Assembly: GCF_004684085.1 (NCBI RefSeq)
Contig: NZ_SRHZ01000041.1
Span: forward strand, 1 to 48,705
Length of the DNA stretch: 48,705 nucleotides
Source of the DNA: Stenotrophomonas maltophilia
Lineage (GTDB): Bacteria > Pseudomonadota > Gammaproteobacteria > Xanthomonadales > Xanthomonadaceae
Direction of reading: 5' to 3'
Below the pieces are notes generated by a model. The model saw only the letters and a list, made by a program, of their open reading frames with translations, was not told the origin of the DNA and searched no databases. A program made the position numbers and the translations under genes. This document shows positions 37,394 to 45,623 of the stretch, in pieces; the first letter of the stretch is position 1; each line of letters starts with the position of its first letter.

Positions 37394-37467
37394 AAAAGGG
37401 GACGGAGGGGATTAAGTCGCAATTGGCAAGCAAGTCACAAGCGACTTAATCCCCTCCGTCCCCTTTT
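37394..37467. terminator. Perfect 27-bp inverted repeat, probable bidirectional terminator
   Basis: Arms 37394-37420 and 37441-37467 are exactly complementary, with a 20-base loop. The arms begin with AAAA and end, in the other arm, with TTTTT, so transcripts in either direction end in a U-run. It occupies almost all of the 85-bp gap between recJ and the convergent DUF1176 gene. It is unrelated to the GTAG REPs. Confidence 0.85.
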
Positions 37468-37476
37468 TCTGTCGGG

Positions 37477-38526
37477 TCAGCGGACCTCCGTCACCAGCGT
37501 CGGCAGTTCCCAGGTGCCGCCAGGCACACCTCGGCACAGACCGGCCGCTACGTCCGACGTCGCGACGAAGCGCGTGCCATCCCACGTCCAGGTTGCCTGC
37601 GAGACGCAGTCACCCAGGCCGCGGCCCTTCTGCGCGGCAATGATCTGGCCGTCGGCGTAGTCGATCGCATCGCTGGTCACCCACTGCGGCTGGAACGGCG
37701 CCTGCGGGCGGGCGACCCAGTAGCCATCGCCGGTGTTGTAGGCCGCGCGCCAGCACTGCACATTGACCAGCACATGCTGTGCGTCCAGGCGTTGGACCTG
37801 CAGCGGGGAGTTGCTGAGCGGAACGTCGGCGTCGGTCTCCAGCAGCCCTTCGCAGCTGTCGTCCTTCAGCGTGGCACGCAGCGCCGCACGCAGGGCAGGT
37901 GAAGCGGCCAGCCGCGCATACGCCGGATCGTCCGGGGTCGAGTCCACGGTAGCGGCCTTGCGCACCACCGGCACCGGCAGTGCGGCAGGGACGCTGGATT
38001 CAGGCGTGCTGCCCTTGCGCATCACGGCGCCGGGTGTGCCGAGGCGGCCCTGGTACTCGTCGATCTTCAGCAGTACCGCTGCCGCCCCCTTGTCCGACAA
38101 TGGCCAGCGATGGCCGGCGCCATCGGTCACGCTGACCCCACCGTCGCGCACCAGTGCCGACAACAGCGCGCTGGTCTGCGCGGCATTCAGGGTGTGCGTG
38201 CCTTCGCCCTTTGCCGGGGCCAGAGCGCCCAGATCCTGCTGCTGGATGCGCAGATGCAGTGCACCCTTGGGCTGGGGCTGGCCTTCTTCCGGCTGCAGAG
38301 ACAGGCGGCCCTGGATGGCCTGGTCCGGGCCGCCCTTGCGGGTGAGCAGTACGCTCAGGGTGCTGCCATCATCGGGGGCATAGCCAGCGGCGCGGCAGGT
38401 CAGGGTGTTGTCGCAGGCCACGACCCAATCGTGGTGCTGGAAATACAGGCTTTTGGCCGGGGCTGCCGCAAGGGCGGCGATTGGGCAGGCCAGGGCCAGC
38501 AGGGCAGTTGGCAGGGGGAATCGCAT
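37477..38526 (-). CDS. DUF1176 protein, paralogue 3
   Basis: A 349-residue periplasmic protein with a signal peptide (LLALACPIAALAAAP). It keeps HHDWVVACDNTLTCRAAGY, GAVMRKGSTPESSVPA, RLDAQHVLVNVQCW and LPTLVTEVR, so it is closest to paralogue 2. The start at 38526 (MRFPLPTALL) is preferred because AAGG lies six bases before it; an ATG six bases further upstream is possible. recJ lies between this gene and the other two paralogues, so a duplication has ended up on both sides of a housekeeping gene. Confidence 0.87.
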   Translation of the reverse strand: MRFPLPTALLALACPIAALAAAPAKSLYFQHHDWVVACDNTLTCRAAGYAPDDGSTLSVLLTRKGGPDQAIQGRLSLQPEEGQPQPKGALHLRIQQQDLGALAPAKGEGTHTLNAAQTSALLSALVRDGGVSVTDGAGHRWPLSDKGAAAVLLKIDEYQGRLGTPGAVMRKGSTPESSVPAALPVPVVRKAATVDSTPDDPAYARLAASPALRAALRATLKDDSCEGLLETDADVPLSNSPLQVQRLDAQHVLVNVQCWRAAYNTGDGYWVARPQAPFQPQWVTSDAIDYADGQIIAAQKGRGLGDCVSQATWTWDGTRFVATSDVAAGLCRGVPGGTWELPTLVTEVR

Positions 38527-38655
38527 CGGCATCCTTGCGCATATGGGAGTGGGGCATCGTGCCTGTGGGCGGCGGTATTGAAAAGCTCGGCCGCGTCAAA
38601 CCCCGTTCCGGCTGTTCGTGCGTTCAACCTTCCACGATCCTACTGGAGTCCGGTC

Positions 38656-41562
38656 ATGGTCTTCGCCCGTTGCTGCACTGTGTTGTTGCTGGCCCTTGCG
38701 GCCTGGCCCGCTGGCGCACAGTCGCCGCCGATCTCCCGGCCGCAGGCCGCTACGCCTCTCCTGATCGCCCCCGCTGCCGAACAATCGGTGCAATTGCAGC
38801 GTGCCCGCATCGAAGGCGAGGTCCAGGCCGGCGTCGCCCAGACGCGGATCACGCTGGAATTCCACAACCCGAACCGGCGCGTGCTGGAGGGCGAGCTGCA
38901 GTTCCCCCTGGCCGACGGCCAGCAGATCAGTGGCTTCGCGCTGGATATCAACGGCGAGATGCGTGACGCGGTGCCGGTGCCGAAGGACCGCGGCCGCCAG
39001 GTGTTCGAGGAGATCGCCCGCCGCGGCGTGGACCCGGGCCTGCTGGAACAGACCGCTGGCAACCAGTTCCGCCTGCGCATCTACCCGCTGCCGGCCGGTG
39101 GCAGTCGGCGCGTGCAGCTGGTGATTCGCGAGCCGTTGGCCTTCGCCGGCCGAGGCTGGCAGTGGACGCTGCCGCTGCAGTTCGCCGCCGGTGCGGCCTC
39201 GGTTGAACTGAAGCTGCAGGCACCCGGCGCGACGACTGCAGGTACGGCACCGTTCCGCATCAGCGCGGGCCAACTGCAGTGGCAGGGCAAGGGCGCGCAG
39301 TTGCCGAAGCAGTTGCAGTGGAGCCTGCCGGCAGCCCGCCAGGCACAGGTGCAGGTGGCGCCCTGGGAGGATGGTCATTACCTGTTGGCGCAGCTGCCGG
39401 TGGCGACCAGCAGCACGCCCCGCACGCTGCCCAGCGAGATCGGCCTGCTGTGGGATGGCTCCGGTTCGGCGGGGCAGCGCGATCGCACGCGCGAGTTTGC
39501 GCTGCTCGATCGCTATTTCGCTGCGATGGGTGACGGCACTGTGGCCTTGACCGTGCTGCGTGATCGCGCCGAACCGGTGCGCCGATTCCGCATCCGCGCC
39601 GGCAACTGGAACGAGCTGCGCGCGGCGCTGCAGGCCGTGCGCCCGGACGGTGCCAGCGCACTGGCGCAGTGGCAACCGGAGGCAAGGGTGAAGGAGTACC
39701 TGCTGGTCAGCGATGGCCTGCTGACCTATGGGCCGGAACAGCTGCCGGCAATGGCGGCGGATCAACGCCTGTTTGCGATCAGCAGCGCCGGTGCGCGTAC
39801 CGATGCCGTGCGACTGCGTGGTTGGAGCGAAGCGCATGGTGGCCGCTTCGTCGCGCTGGGCAAGGATGTCGAATTGGCCGCGCGTGAGCTGCTGTCGTCG
39901 CCGTTGGATGTACAGGTCGATGCAGGGCGCGGCGTGCAGGACGTGGTGATCGATCGTCGCAGTGAAGCCCAGGGTTGGCTGTGGCTGCACGCACGACTGG
40001 CGGCCGACGGTGTGCCGATGCGGGTGCGCGTGGGTGGCGGCGAATGGCAGGCGCTGCCCGCCACGCAGAAGAGTGAAGACGGCGAGCTGCTGGCCGGCCT
40101 GTGGGCGCAGGCGCGCTTGCAGCAGCTTGCCGCCGATCGCCGTGGTAACCGCGAGGCGATGCAGCGCCTGTCGCAGCAGTTTGGCCTGGTCGGGCCGGAT
40201 ACCTCGCTGATCGTGCTGGAGACGTTGGAGGACTACCTGCGCTATGCGATCCGCCCTTCGGGCACGCTGCGCGCCGAGTACGACGCCAGGTATGCGGTGC
40301 AGGTAAGAGATCGCGCCGCTGCTGATCGCCAGCGTCTGGATGAAGTGGCGGCACGCTGGAAGGAGCGCCAGCAGTGGTGGAGCCGTAGCTGGCCGAAGGG
40401 GGCGCCGCCGCAGGCCAAGGAAGCAGCGCTGGAAGTTGCATCCGCCGACTACGCTGCGGAGTCGGCCCCGGTAGCGATGCTCGCCGCGCCTGCGGCTCCG
40501 CCAGCTCCGGCACCGATGGCAGCAGCGGCAGAGCAGCGCATGGAAGCCAGCAGCGTGCGTGCACGTCGCTCGGCGCCTGCATCGAACAAGGCGCTGGATG
40601 CGATCGCGGTCACTGGTGGGTTCGCCGACGCATCTGCTGCCGCCAACGACGGCCAGCTCGGCATCCAGCTGGCGGCGTGGCAGCCGGACTCGGCCATCGC
40701 CAGGCGCCTGCGCCAGGGCCCGGCGTCGCAACTGTATGATCGCTACCTGGCCGAGCGCGATGCGCATGCCGACAGCAGCGCGTTCTTCCTCGATGTGGCC
40801 GATCTGCTGCTGGAGCAGGGTCAGCGCGACCTGGCACTACGGGTGCTGTCGAACCTGGCCGAGATGGATCTGGACAACCGCCACCTGCTGCGCGTGCTCG
40901 GCTACCGCCTGATGCAGGCTGATGCCCCGGCGCTGGCGGTGCCGGTGTTCGAGCAGGTGCTGGCGATGGGCCAGGAAGAACCGCAGAGCTTCCGCGACCT
41001 GGGCCTGGCGCTGGCAGCGGCCGGCAAGCCGCAGCAGGCACTGGCGCCGCTGTACCAGGTGGTGGTGCGGCCGTGGGACAGCCGTTTCGACGGCATCGCC
41101 CTGATCGCACTGGATGAGCTGACCAACCTGGTGGCCCGCAGCACGTCCCGGTTGGATACCACCAGCATCGACCCGCGCCTGCTGCAGGCGATGCCGTTGG
41201 ACCTGCGCGTGGTGCTGTCGTGGGATGCCGACAACAGCGACATGGACCTGTGGGTGACCGACCCGAACGGCGAGCGCGCGTACTACGGCAACCGCCTGAC
41301 CTACCAGGGTGGGCAGATGTCGCAGGACTTCACCGGCGGCTATGGCCCCGAGCAGTTCTCGCTGCGTAACGCCAAGCCGGGCAAGTACAAGGTGGAAGCG
41401 AATTACTTCGGCAGCCGCCAGCAGCTGGTGACGGGTGCGACGACCCTGATGCTACGCCTGACCACCCATTGGGGCACGGTAAAGCAGAAAGATCAGATGG
41501 TGACGATGCGGTTGAAGGACCGCGCTGAGACCGTGCTGGTGGGCGAGTTCGAGGTGCGTTGA
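38656..41562 (+). CDS. Secreted VIT / vWA-like / TPR / DUF2135 protein
   Basis: A 968-residue exported protein (signal VLLLALAAWPAGA). Domains in order: a VIT domain (about 35-170, with VLEGELQFPLADG and VPKDRGRQVFEEIARRG); a vWA-like region starting LLWDGSGS (Asp267, Ser269, Ser271 fit a metal-ion-dependent adhesion site); a low-complexity Ala/Pro linker (about 590-640); TPR-like helices (about 740-830); and a C-terminal DUF2135-type domain (LSWDADNSDMDLWVTDPNGE) near 860-968. Such proteins are envelope-associated in proteobacteria. GGAG eight bases before the ATG supports the start. The segment LDAIAVTGG near 650 resembles a TonB-box-like peptide. Confidence 0.88.
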   Translation: MVFARCCTVLLLALAAWPAGAQSPPISRPQAATPLLIAPAAEQSVQLQRARIEGEVQAGVAQTRITLEFHNPNRRVLEGELQFPLADGQQISGFALDINGEMRDAVPVPKDRGRQVFEEIARRGVDPGLLEQTAGNQFRLRIYPLPAGGSRRVQLVIREPLAFAGRGWQWTLPLQFAAGAASVELKLQAPGATTAGTAPFRISAGQLQWQGKGAQLPKQLQWSLPAARQAQVQVAPWEDGHYLLAQLPVATSSTPRTLPSEIGLLWDGSGSAGQRDRTREFALLDRYFAAMGDGTVALTVLRDRAEPVRRFRIRAGNWNELRAALQAVRPDGASALAQWQPEARVKEYLLVSDGLLTYGPEQLPAMAADQRLFAISSAGARTDAVRLRGWSEAHGGRFVALGKDVELAARELLSSPLDVQVDAGRGVQDVVIDRRSEAQGWLWLHARLAADGVPMRVRVGGGEWQALPATQKSEDGELLAGLWAQARLQQLAADRRGNREAMQRLSQQFGLVGPDTSLIVLETLEDYLRYAIRPSGTLRAEYDARYAVQVRDRAAADRQRLDEVAARWKERQQWWSRSWPKGAPPQAKEAALEVASADYAAESAPVAMLAAPAAPPAPAPMAAAAEQRMEASSVRARRSAPASNKALDAIAVTGGFADASAAANDGQLGIQLAAWQPDSAIARRLRQGPASQLYDRYLAERDAHADSSAFFLDVADLLLEQGQRDLALRVLSNLAEMDLDNRHLLRVLGYRLMQADAPALAVPVFEQVLAMGQEEPQSFRDLGLALAAAGKPQQALAPLYQVVVRPWDSRFDGIALIALDELTNLVARSTSRLDTTSIDPRLLQAMPLDLRVVLSWDADNSDMDLWVTDPNGERAYYGNRLTYQGGQMSQDFTGGYGPEQFSLRNAKPGKYKVEANYFGSRQQLVTGATTLMLRLTTHWGTVKQKDQMVTMRLKDRAETVLVGEFEVR

Positions 41563-41578
41563 TCGCTCGGACACCCGT

Positions 41579-41604
41579 GTAGAGTCGAGCTTGCTCGACT
41601 CTAC
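41579..41604. repeat. GTAG-type REP palindrome that ends a coding region
   Basis: A 26-base palindrome beginning GTAGAGTCGAGC and ending in the complement. It lies between the convergent VIT-protein and Imm45 genes. The closing CTA (41601-41603) is the stop codon TAG of the Imm45 gene on the minus strand. Confidence 0.8.
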
Positions 41605-41942
41605 ATTTCTCCCTGAATCGGCGCGGGATAGCGGCGAAGGACCCGGACTTTCCCGACCGGGCACTCCGGGTAGATCCAGTGTGCCCATTCCGAGACGAGC
41701 CATTCAGTACGCACACCGCGCAGATTCGGATGCCTGGATTCCGGCGGCAGAAGAACCAGAATCAATCCGGCCTTCTGTCCCGTGCAGACCATGAATCCAT
41801 GGGGATGCTGCTCGTCGGGATTATCGAACAGCATGAGGTCGACCATCGCTTCATGAGGCCACACTCCAGGGAAGCGGAACACGGTCCCATGGCCCAGCGC
41901 ATCGTCGGTGAGTTCCAGTAGTGGTTGCAGGATAGAGGTCAT
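41601..41942 (-). CDS. Imm45-like immunity protein
   Basis: A 113-residue cytoplasmic protein. It matches, from memory, the Imm45 family of polymorphic-toxin immunity proteins: GTVFRFPGVWPHEAMVDLMLFD, then GFMVCTGQKAGLILVLLPPES and RTEWLVSEWAHWIYPEC (each read in parts). Such genes neutralise a cognate toxin C-terminal domain. No toxin gene, Rhs repeat or secretion component is visible nearby, so it may be an orphan immunity gene. The upstream gene on the same strand is a 384-residue protein 63 bp away. No clear ribosome binding site precedes the ATG. Confidence 0.8.
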   Translation of the reverse strand: MTSILQPLLELTDDALGHGTVFRFPGVWPHEAMVDLMLFDNPDEQHPHGFMVCTGQKAGLILVLLPPESRHPNLRGVRTEWLVSEWAHWIYPECPVGKVRVLRRYPAPIQGEM

Positions 41943-41971
41943 CGTGATTCATCGAGCTGGGGTTGGCGCGA

Positions 41972-41993
41972 AATCCATCGCGCCAGCGCCACC
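41972..41993. repeat. Short near-direct repeat, left copy
   Basis: AATCCATCGCGCCAGCGCCA and the next two bases match the 3' end of the PAP2 gene (43301-43322) at 20 of 22 positions. On the minus strand both encode the peptide ALARWI. It lies between the Imm45-like gene and the 384-residue gene. Confidence 0.55.
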
Positions 41994-42005
41994 CGGCCAT
42001 TTACT

Positions 42006-43160
42006 CTAACCGCGCACCCAGCTATCCAGCTGTTTTGCCAGCACGCGGTTCTTGTGCGCGCTGGCGACCACGCCTTTGCCAGGTGCCAGATTGATGCCCA
42101 GTTGTGCATTGACCTGCCTGATCCATTGTGGGAACTGTGCGAGATTGGCGCCTGTAATTGGCGGCAGTTCGAGGTCATTGCTGATGGGCCCGTCCCCATA
42201 TGCCTCGTACGATCCATCACCTGCGGACAAACTGATCGACCACGAACTATCGGGCCAGCTGCTGAGAGTCAGGCTGACACGTGGATGGCCGTTCTGGGAG
42301 CTGTACTCGCCATCCTGATACAGCGTGATACGCGCGTTCCAGTCTCGGATGTTCTCCACCGTCCATGCCTGCCTCTGGACCAGCTGAATGGCGGCGCCTG
42401 CCATGACGCGCTCATTGTGCAGCGTCGACAGCTGTTCGCAGAGGGTGTTGAACGCCGGGTCTTCGGGACCATGCGGCTGGGCAGCCATCGCTGTGTAGTG
42501 GAGAAGCGAGAGAAATCGTTCACGGGCTGCGCTCCCTGCATGATCGCGATCAAGCTGAATTCGCAGCGTGCCGAGGCGGGTTCGAGTATCCAGCAACGTG
42601 ACCAGAATCATGCCCCAGTACAGGATGCTGTCGAGCTGTTCGGCATCGTGTTGAACGTGTTGGATAGCTTCGAGGACCTGTGGTGCCAAGCTGCGATAGG
42701 GCAGAAATTTTTCCGCCTTGTCGCGTTGGGCGTAATACGACTGGTACTTCCTGCAATGCTCGACCAGGCGCGCGCGCTGCTTGAGTTCTCCTGCGTTGCC
42801 AAGTGTTCCACTTGGAAGCTCGCCGTTCTCGTCGAAGCCGAAGCAGAACAGATGCTCAAGGCCGAGCCTTGGCAGACGCGAGTAATAACCAACGGGAAGC
42901 TGCGTGAGTTCACGGTAGGCGGCGCTCAGGGCTGGTAGATCCTTCTCGGGAAGTCCGGCGACCTTCCAGTCCCCCACTCGCAGCCAGTGGAAGTAGAAGC
43001 GTTGCAACATATCCCCAGACAGGTGGCGACCTGCTTTCGGTGCAAGTGCGCCGAGTTGGTAGTGATAACCAGGATAAATGTCGCCTTGCCGTTCCTCAGC
43101 AAGCGCAGCTTCTTCTGAGTCAACAAAGGCTACCAGCAGATTGAGGTCGGATTGATCCAT
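42006..43160 (-). CDS. Unrecognised 384-residue protein of the accessory cassette
   Basis: A soluble-looking protein with no signal peptide or membrane helix. The N-terminal part has hydrophobic patches alternating with acidic residues (MDQSDLNLLVAFVDSEEAALAEE); the middle is helical with several Tyr/Trp/Cys; the C-terminal part is beta-like (ITLYQDGEY, RVSLTLSSWPDSSWSISLSAGDG split) and ends in LPPITGANLAQFPQWIRQVN-type sequence. I do not recognise a family. GGAG seven bases before the ATG at 43160 supports the start. Base composition looks less GC-rich than the flanks, consistent with transfer. It is upstream of the Imm45-like gene on the same strand and could be another immunity or effector-related protein. 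Confidence 0.8.
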   Translation of the reverse strand: MDQSDLNLLVAFVDSEEAALAEERQGDIYPGYHYQLGALAPKAGRHLSGDMLQRFYFHWLRVGDWKVAGLPEKDLPALSAAYRELTQLPVGYYSRLPRLGLEHLFCFGFDENGELPSGTLGNAGELKQRARLVEHCRKYQSYYAQRDKAEKFLPYRSLAPQVLEAIQHVQHDAEQLDSILYWGMILVTLLDTRTRLGTLRIQLDRDHAGSAARERFLSLLHYTAMAAQPHGPEDPAFNTLCEQLSTLHNERVMAGAAIQLVQRQAWTVENIRDWNARITLYQDGEYSSQNGHPRVSLTLSSWPDSSWSISLSAGDGSYEAYGDGPISNDLELPPITGANLAQFPQWIRQVNAQLGINLAPGKGVVASAHKNRVLAKQLDSWVRG

Positions 43161-43285
43161 TGCAGGTCTCCAGGCAAAGGGGCCTTCTGTCGGGAAGGCG
43201 ACCTCCTAGGCTGGCAGGGCGATGTGGAACATCCAATGCGAATAGTTGCAAATGCCGTGAAGGGGCCGCGTGTTCGTTGCCCGTG

Positions 43286-44248
43286 TCAGGTCCCACGTGG
43301 AATCCACCGCGCCAGCGCCACACCGCCGCCTAGGATCAACAGCGTGCCAATGGCCTGCCACACCAGCTCGGTCGCCGGTGCATCAGGCAGTGGAACGGCC
43401 GCGGCAAGAAGATCGATCAATGGCCGCGCCAGCGTGTAGATCACCACCACACCCAGCACGCGCAGCACCCGTTGTGTGACGCTCTGCGGATCGACCGGCC
43501 AGCCGCGCCACTGCAGCCACGCGACCAGCAGGCCCAGCGCGAGCAGTCGCCCGGCTTCACCGACCGGAACGAAGCGCGAGGTCGCTGCCGCCCATGCCAG
43601 CAGCGCGCCCAACGCCAGCAACACAGGCAGTTGCCAGCGCTGGCTTGAACGCATCCCCGGCATCAACTGCCACGCCAGCAGCGCTACGCCGATGCCGATC
43701 AACCATCCAGCCAGCACGTCGGCCAGGAAGTGCCGGCCCAGGTACATCCGTGACAATGCCATCAGCAGTGGCCAGCCGAACGCCAATGCCCAGCGTAGCC
43801 AACGGCGGCGGATGCCGAAGGCCAGCAGCAGACCGACGCAGGCAGCGGTGGCTACTCCGACATGGCCACTATTGAAGCCATGGTCGGCATCGGGCTGTTC
43901 GCGCAGCATCGCGGTGGCCTGTGCATCGGGAAGCGACCAGAACGCCTGCCCGCCACCATCGACGACGAAGGGATGCGACGGCACCCCTTCATCGAGTACG
44001 CGGGCATCCACATCTGATGGGCGGGGCAGGGCGGCGCCTTGTTTGATCGCGTGCGTGGCGCAGGCCATCAGCAGCACCGCCAGCATCACGCACAATCCGG
44101 CGCGGAGTCGTGCTCCAAACGCGCAAAGCAGAATCAGCGCGGTATAGGCCATTTCGTAACCGAGCAGGCTGACGAACTGCATCAGCGACAGCACCCAGCC
44201 GGCATCGAAGGTCTGCTGCAGCCATAGGTGCCAATGGGTCTGGAACAT
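43286..44248 (-). CDS. PAP2-superfamily membrane phosphatase
   Basis: A 320-residue integral membrane enzyme. The tripartite phosphatase motif is visible: KQGAALPRP (K-x6-RP), GFNSGH (PSGH-like), and SRMYLGRHFLADVLAG (SR-x5-H-x3-D). It has about seven to eight membrane helices, including a C-terminal pair beyond the catalytic core. Members dephosphorylate lipid phosphates, undecaprenyl pyrophosphate or other phosphorylated lipids. It starts nine bases after the acyltransferase stop, which suggests a shared lipid or cell-envelope pathway. Its last codons resemble the short repeat at 41972-41993. Confidence 0.9.
   Translation of the reverse strand: MFQTHWHLWLQQTFDAGWVLSLMQFVSLLGYEMAYTALILLCAFGARLRAGLCVMLAVLLMACATHAIKQGAALPRPSDVDARVLDEGVPSHPFVVDGGGQAFWSLPDAQATAMLREQPDADHGFNSGHVGVATAACVGLLLAFGIRRRWLRWALAFGWPLLMALSRMYLGRHFLADVLAGWLIGIGVALLAWQLMPGMRSSQRWQLPVLLALGALLAWAAATSRFVPVGEAGRLLALGLLVAWLQWRGWPVDPQSVTQRVLRVLGVVVIYTLARPLIDLLAAAVPLPDAPATELVWQAIGTLLILGGGVALARWIPRGT
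43301..43322. repeat. Short near-direct repeat, right copy (within the PAP2 3' end)
   Basis: Matches 41972-41993 at 20 of 22 positions. It lies within the last codons of the PAP2 gene, and the 384-residue accessory gene is between the two copies. Confidence 0.55.
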
Positions 44249-44257
44249 CCGTTGTCC

Positions 44258-45460
44258 TCATTGCGCCGTCGCGGCGCGTACCGTCGGTGACGATAGCGGA
44301 TCGGCTTTCAGGCCGAACAGGGGGCGCAGCCAGCGCGTGCGCCGGATCAGCAGTTCGTGGATCAGCAGGCAGCCGCCGACGGTACCGCCGAGCAGCAGTG
44401 CCGGTTCGGCCCACGGGCCCAGCTGCAGCGGCTTTAGCCAGAACAACAGCACAATGATCAGGCTCTGGTGCAGCATGTACCAGGGATAGATCGCCTCGGT
44501 GCAGTACGGCAGCCAGCCGAACGGGCGGTCGAGGAAGACCTTGCCCCAGCCGAGGATGGTCAGCAGCGCGGTCCAGACGTACAGCGACTGGCTGGTCCGG
44601 ACCTGCAGGTCCCAGAACGGTTCGGGCCATTGCCGCAGCGAGGAATCAGCCGGCAGTACCTGGCCAAGGATGCGCAACCCGAGATACCAGCCGACCGCGG
44701 CCAGCGCCAGCCACAGCGTGGTGCGACGCAGGGCGACTACGCGTTGCCAGAACATCGGCTCGCGACCGAGCAGGTAGCCTGCCAGGAACACCGTTGCGTA
44801 CTTTGCGTGCTGGTACCAGTCGCCAAGCAGGGCATTGGTGGACGGATAGATCGGCTCCAGCCAGATCACCCAGGCCAGCAAGAGGGCGAAAGGAATGCCG
44901 ATCAACAGTGTTGGCGATGCTGCAACGCCTGCCACTGCGCGGCGGACCACGTTCGCTCCCAGCAATGGCATCAGCAGGGCCAGTGCCAGCGTGTAGTTCC
45001 ACAGATAGGCCAGGTACCACAGGTGGTTCCAGGTGATGCCGTACTGCCAGCCGGCGAAGCTGTCTTCCGGCCACGGCCGCACCTGCCAGTAGCGCAGCAG
45101 GAAGTGGCCGAAGCCCGGTGCCACATGGCCGTTGGCCACGCCTTCGCAGTAAGGCTGGATCGGCACGATCACAAACATGCCGAACAGCAGCGGCAGCAGC
45201 AGCCGCCACGTGCGCAGGCCGGCAAAGCGCAGCAGCCCGCCTTCCGGCCGCATCAGGGCGATGGCGATACCCGAGATCAGGAACAGCAGCGACATCCGCC
45301 ATCGGTTGACGAACACCATCGGCCACTGCAGCCATTCGGTGGTATGCGCGCTCTTGAGGTGGAAGCCCCAGTCGTCCACGTAGGCCATTGCGGTGTGGTA
45401 GAGGATCAGCAGGGCAAAGGCGAACACCCGCAGGGCATCGATGTCGTGGCGTCGGGTCAT
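44258..45460 (-). CDS. Acyltransferase-3 family membrane protein (OpgC/MdoC-like)
   Basis: A 400-residue protein with about ten membrane helices. It begins RRHDIDALRVFAFALLILYHTAMAY, containing the family's conserved first-helix Arg and His, and includes FLISGIAIAL and the extracytoplasmic NRWRMSLLF segment. Members transfer acyl groups to glucans, lipopolysaccharide or other surface sugars. The start at 45460 (MTRRHDIDALR) is clear; longer frames upstream are non-conserved. It is divergent from a membrane-bound LytTR regulator and coupled with the downstream PAP2 gene. Confidence 0.88.
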   Translation of the reverse strand: MTRRHDIDALRVFAFALLILYHTAMAYVDDWGFHLKSAHTTEWLQWPMVFVNRWRMSLLFLISGIAIALMRPEGGLLRFAGLRTWRLLLPLLFGMFVIVPIQPYCEGVANGHVAPGFGHFLLRYWQVRPWPEDSFAGWQYGITWNHLWYLAYLWNYTLALALLMPLLGANVVRRAVAGVAASPTLLIGIPFALLLAWVIWLEPIYPSTNALLGDWYQHAKYATVFLAGYLLGREPMFWQRVVALRRTTLWLALAAVGWYLGLRILGQVLPADSSLRQWPEPFWDLQVRTSQSLYVWTALLTILGWGKVFLDRPFGWLPYCTEAIYPWYMLHQSLIIVLLFWLKPLQLGPWAEPALLLGGTVGGCLLIHELLIRRTRWLRPLFGLKADPLSSPTVRAATAQ

Positions 45461-45544
45461 GGTCGGGCCAAGCCGGGAAGTTGTGCCAAGCTGGCGTCGT
45501 CGAGCATATGGGGCGACCACCAGGGGCCAACCGGGGCCCGCGCA

Positions 45545-45576
45545 GTGACCAATGGCGGGCGTGATGTGACCAATGG
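45545..45576. promoter_or_regulatory. Two direct repeats spaced 21 bp, candidate LytTR operator
   Basis: The 11-base word GTGACCAATGG occurs at 45545 and 45566, exactly 21 bases apart, between the divergent acyltransferase and LytTR genes. LytTR regulators bind paired direct repeats about two helical turns apart. The repeat word itself differs from the published consensus. Confidence 0.55.
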
Positions 45577-45623
45577 AGCGGCTACCCTCGGCCCCTTGAG
45601 GCAGGCTGGAGCACCGCAACGAC

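Noticed and set aside
38596..40767. A 723-codon minus-strand frame opposite the VIT/DUF2135 gene.
   Set aside because: It has no signal or motif, it has shadow composition, and the plus-strand protein has clear domains.
41925..42938. A 337-codon plus-strand frame across the accessory genes.
   Set aside because: It spans the gap between two minus-strand genes and lacks a ribosome binding site, while the minus-strand gene has GGAG at the right distance.
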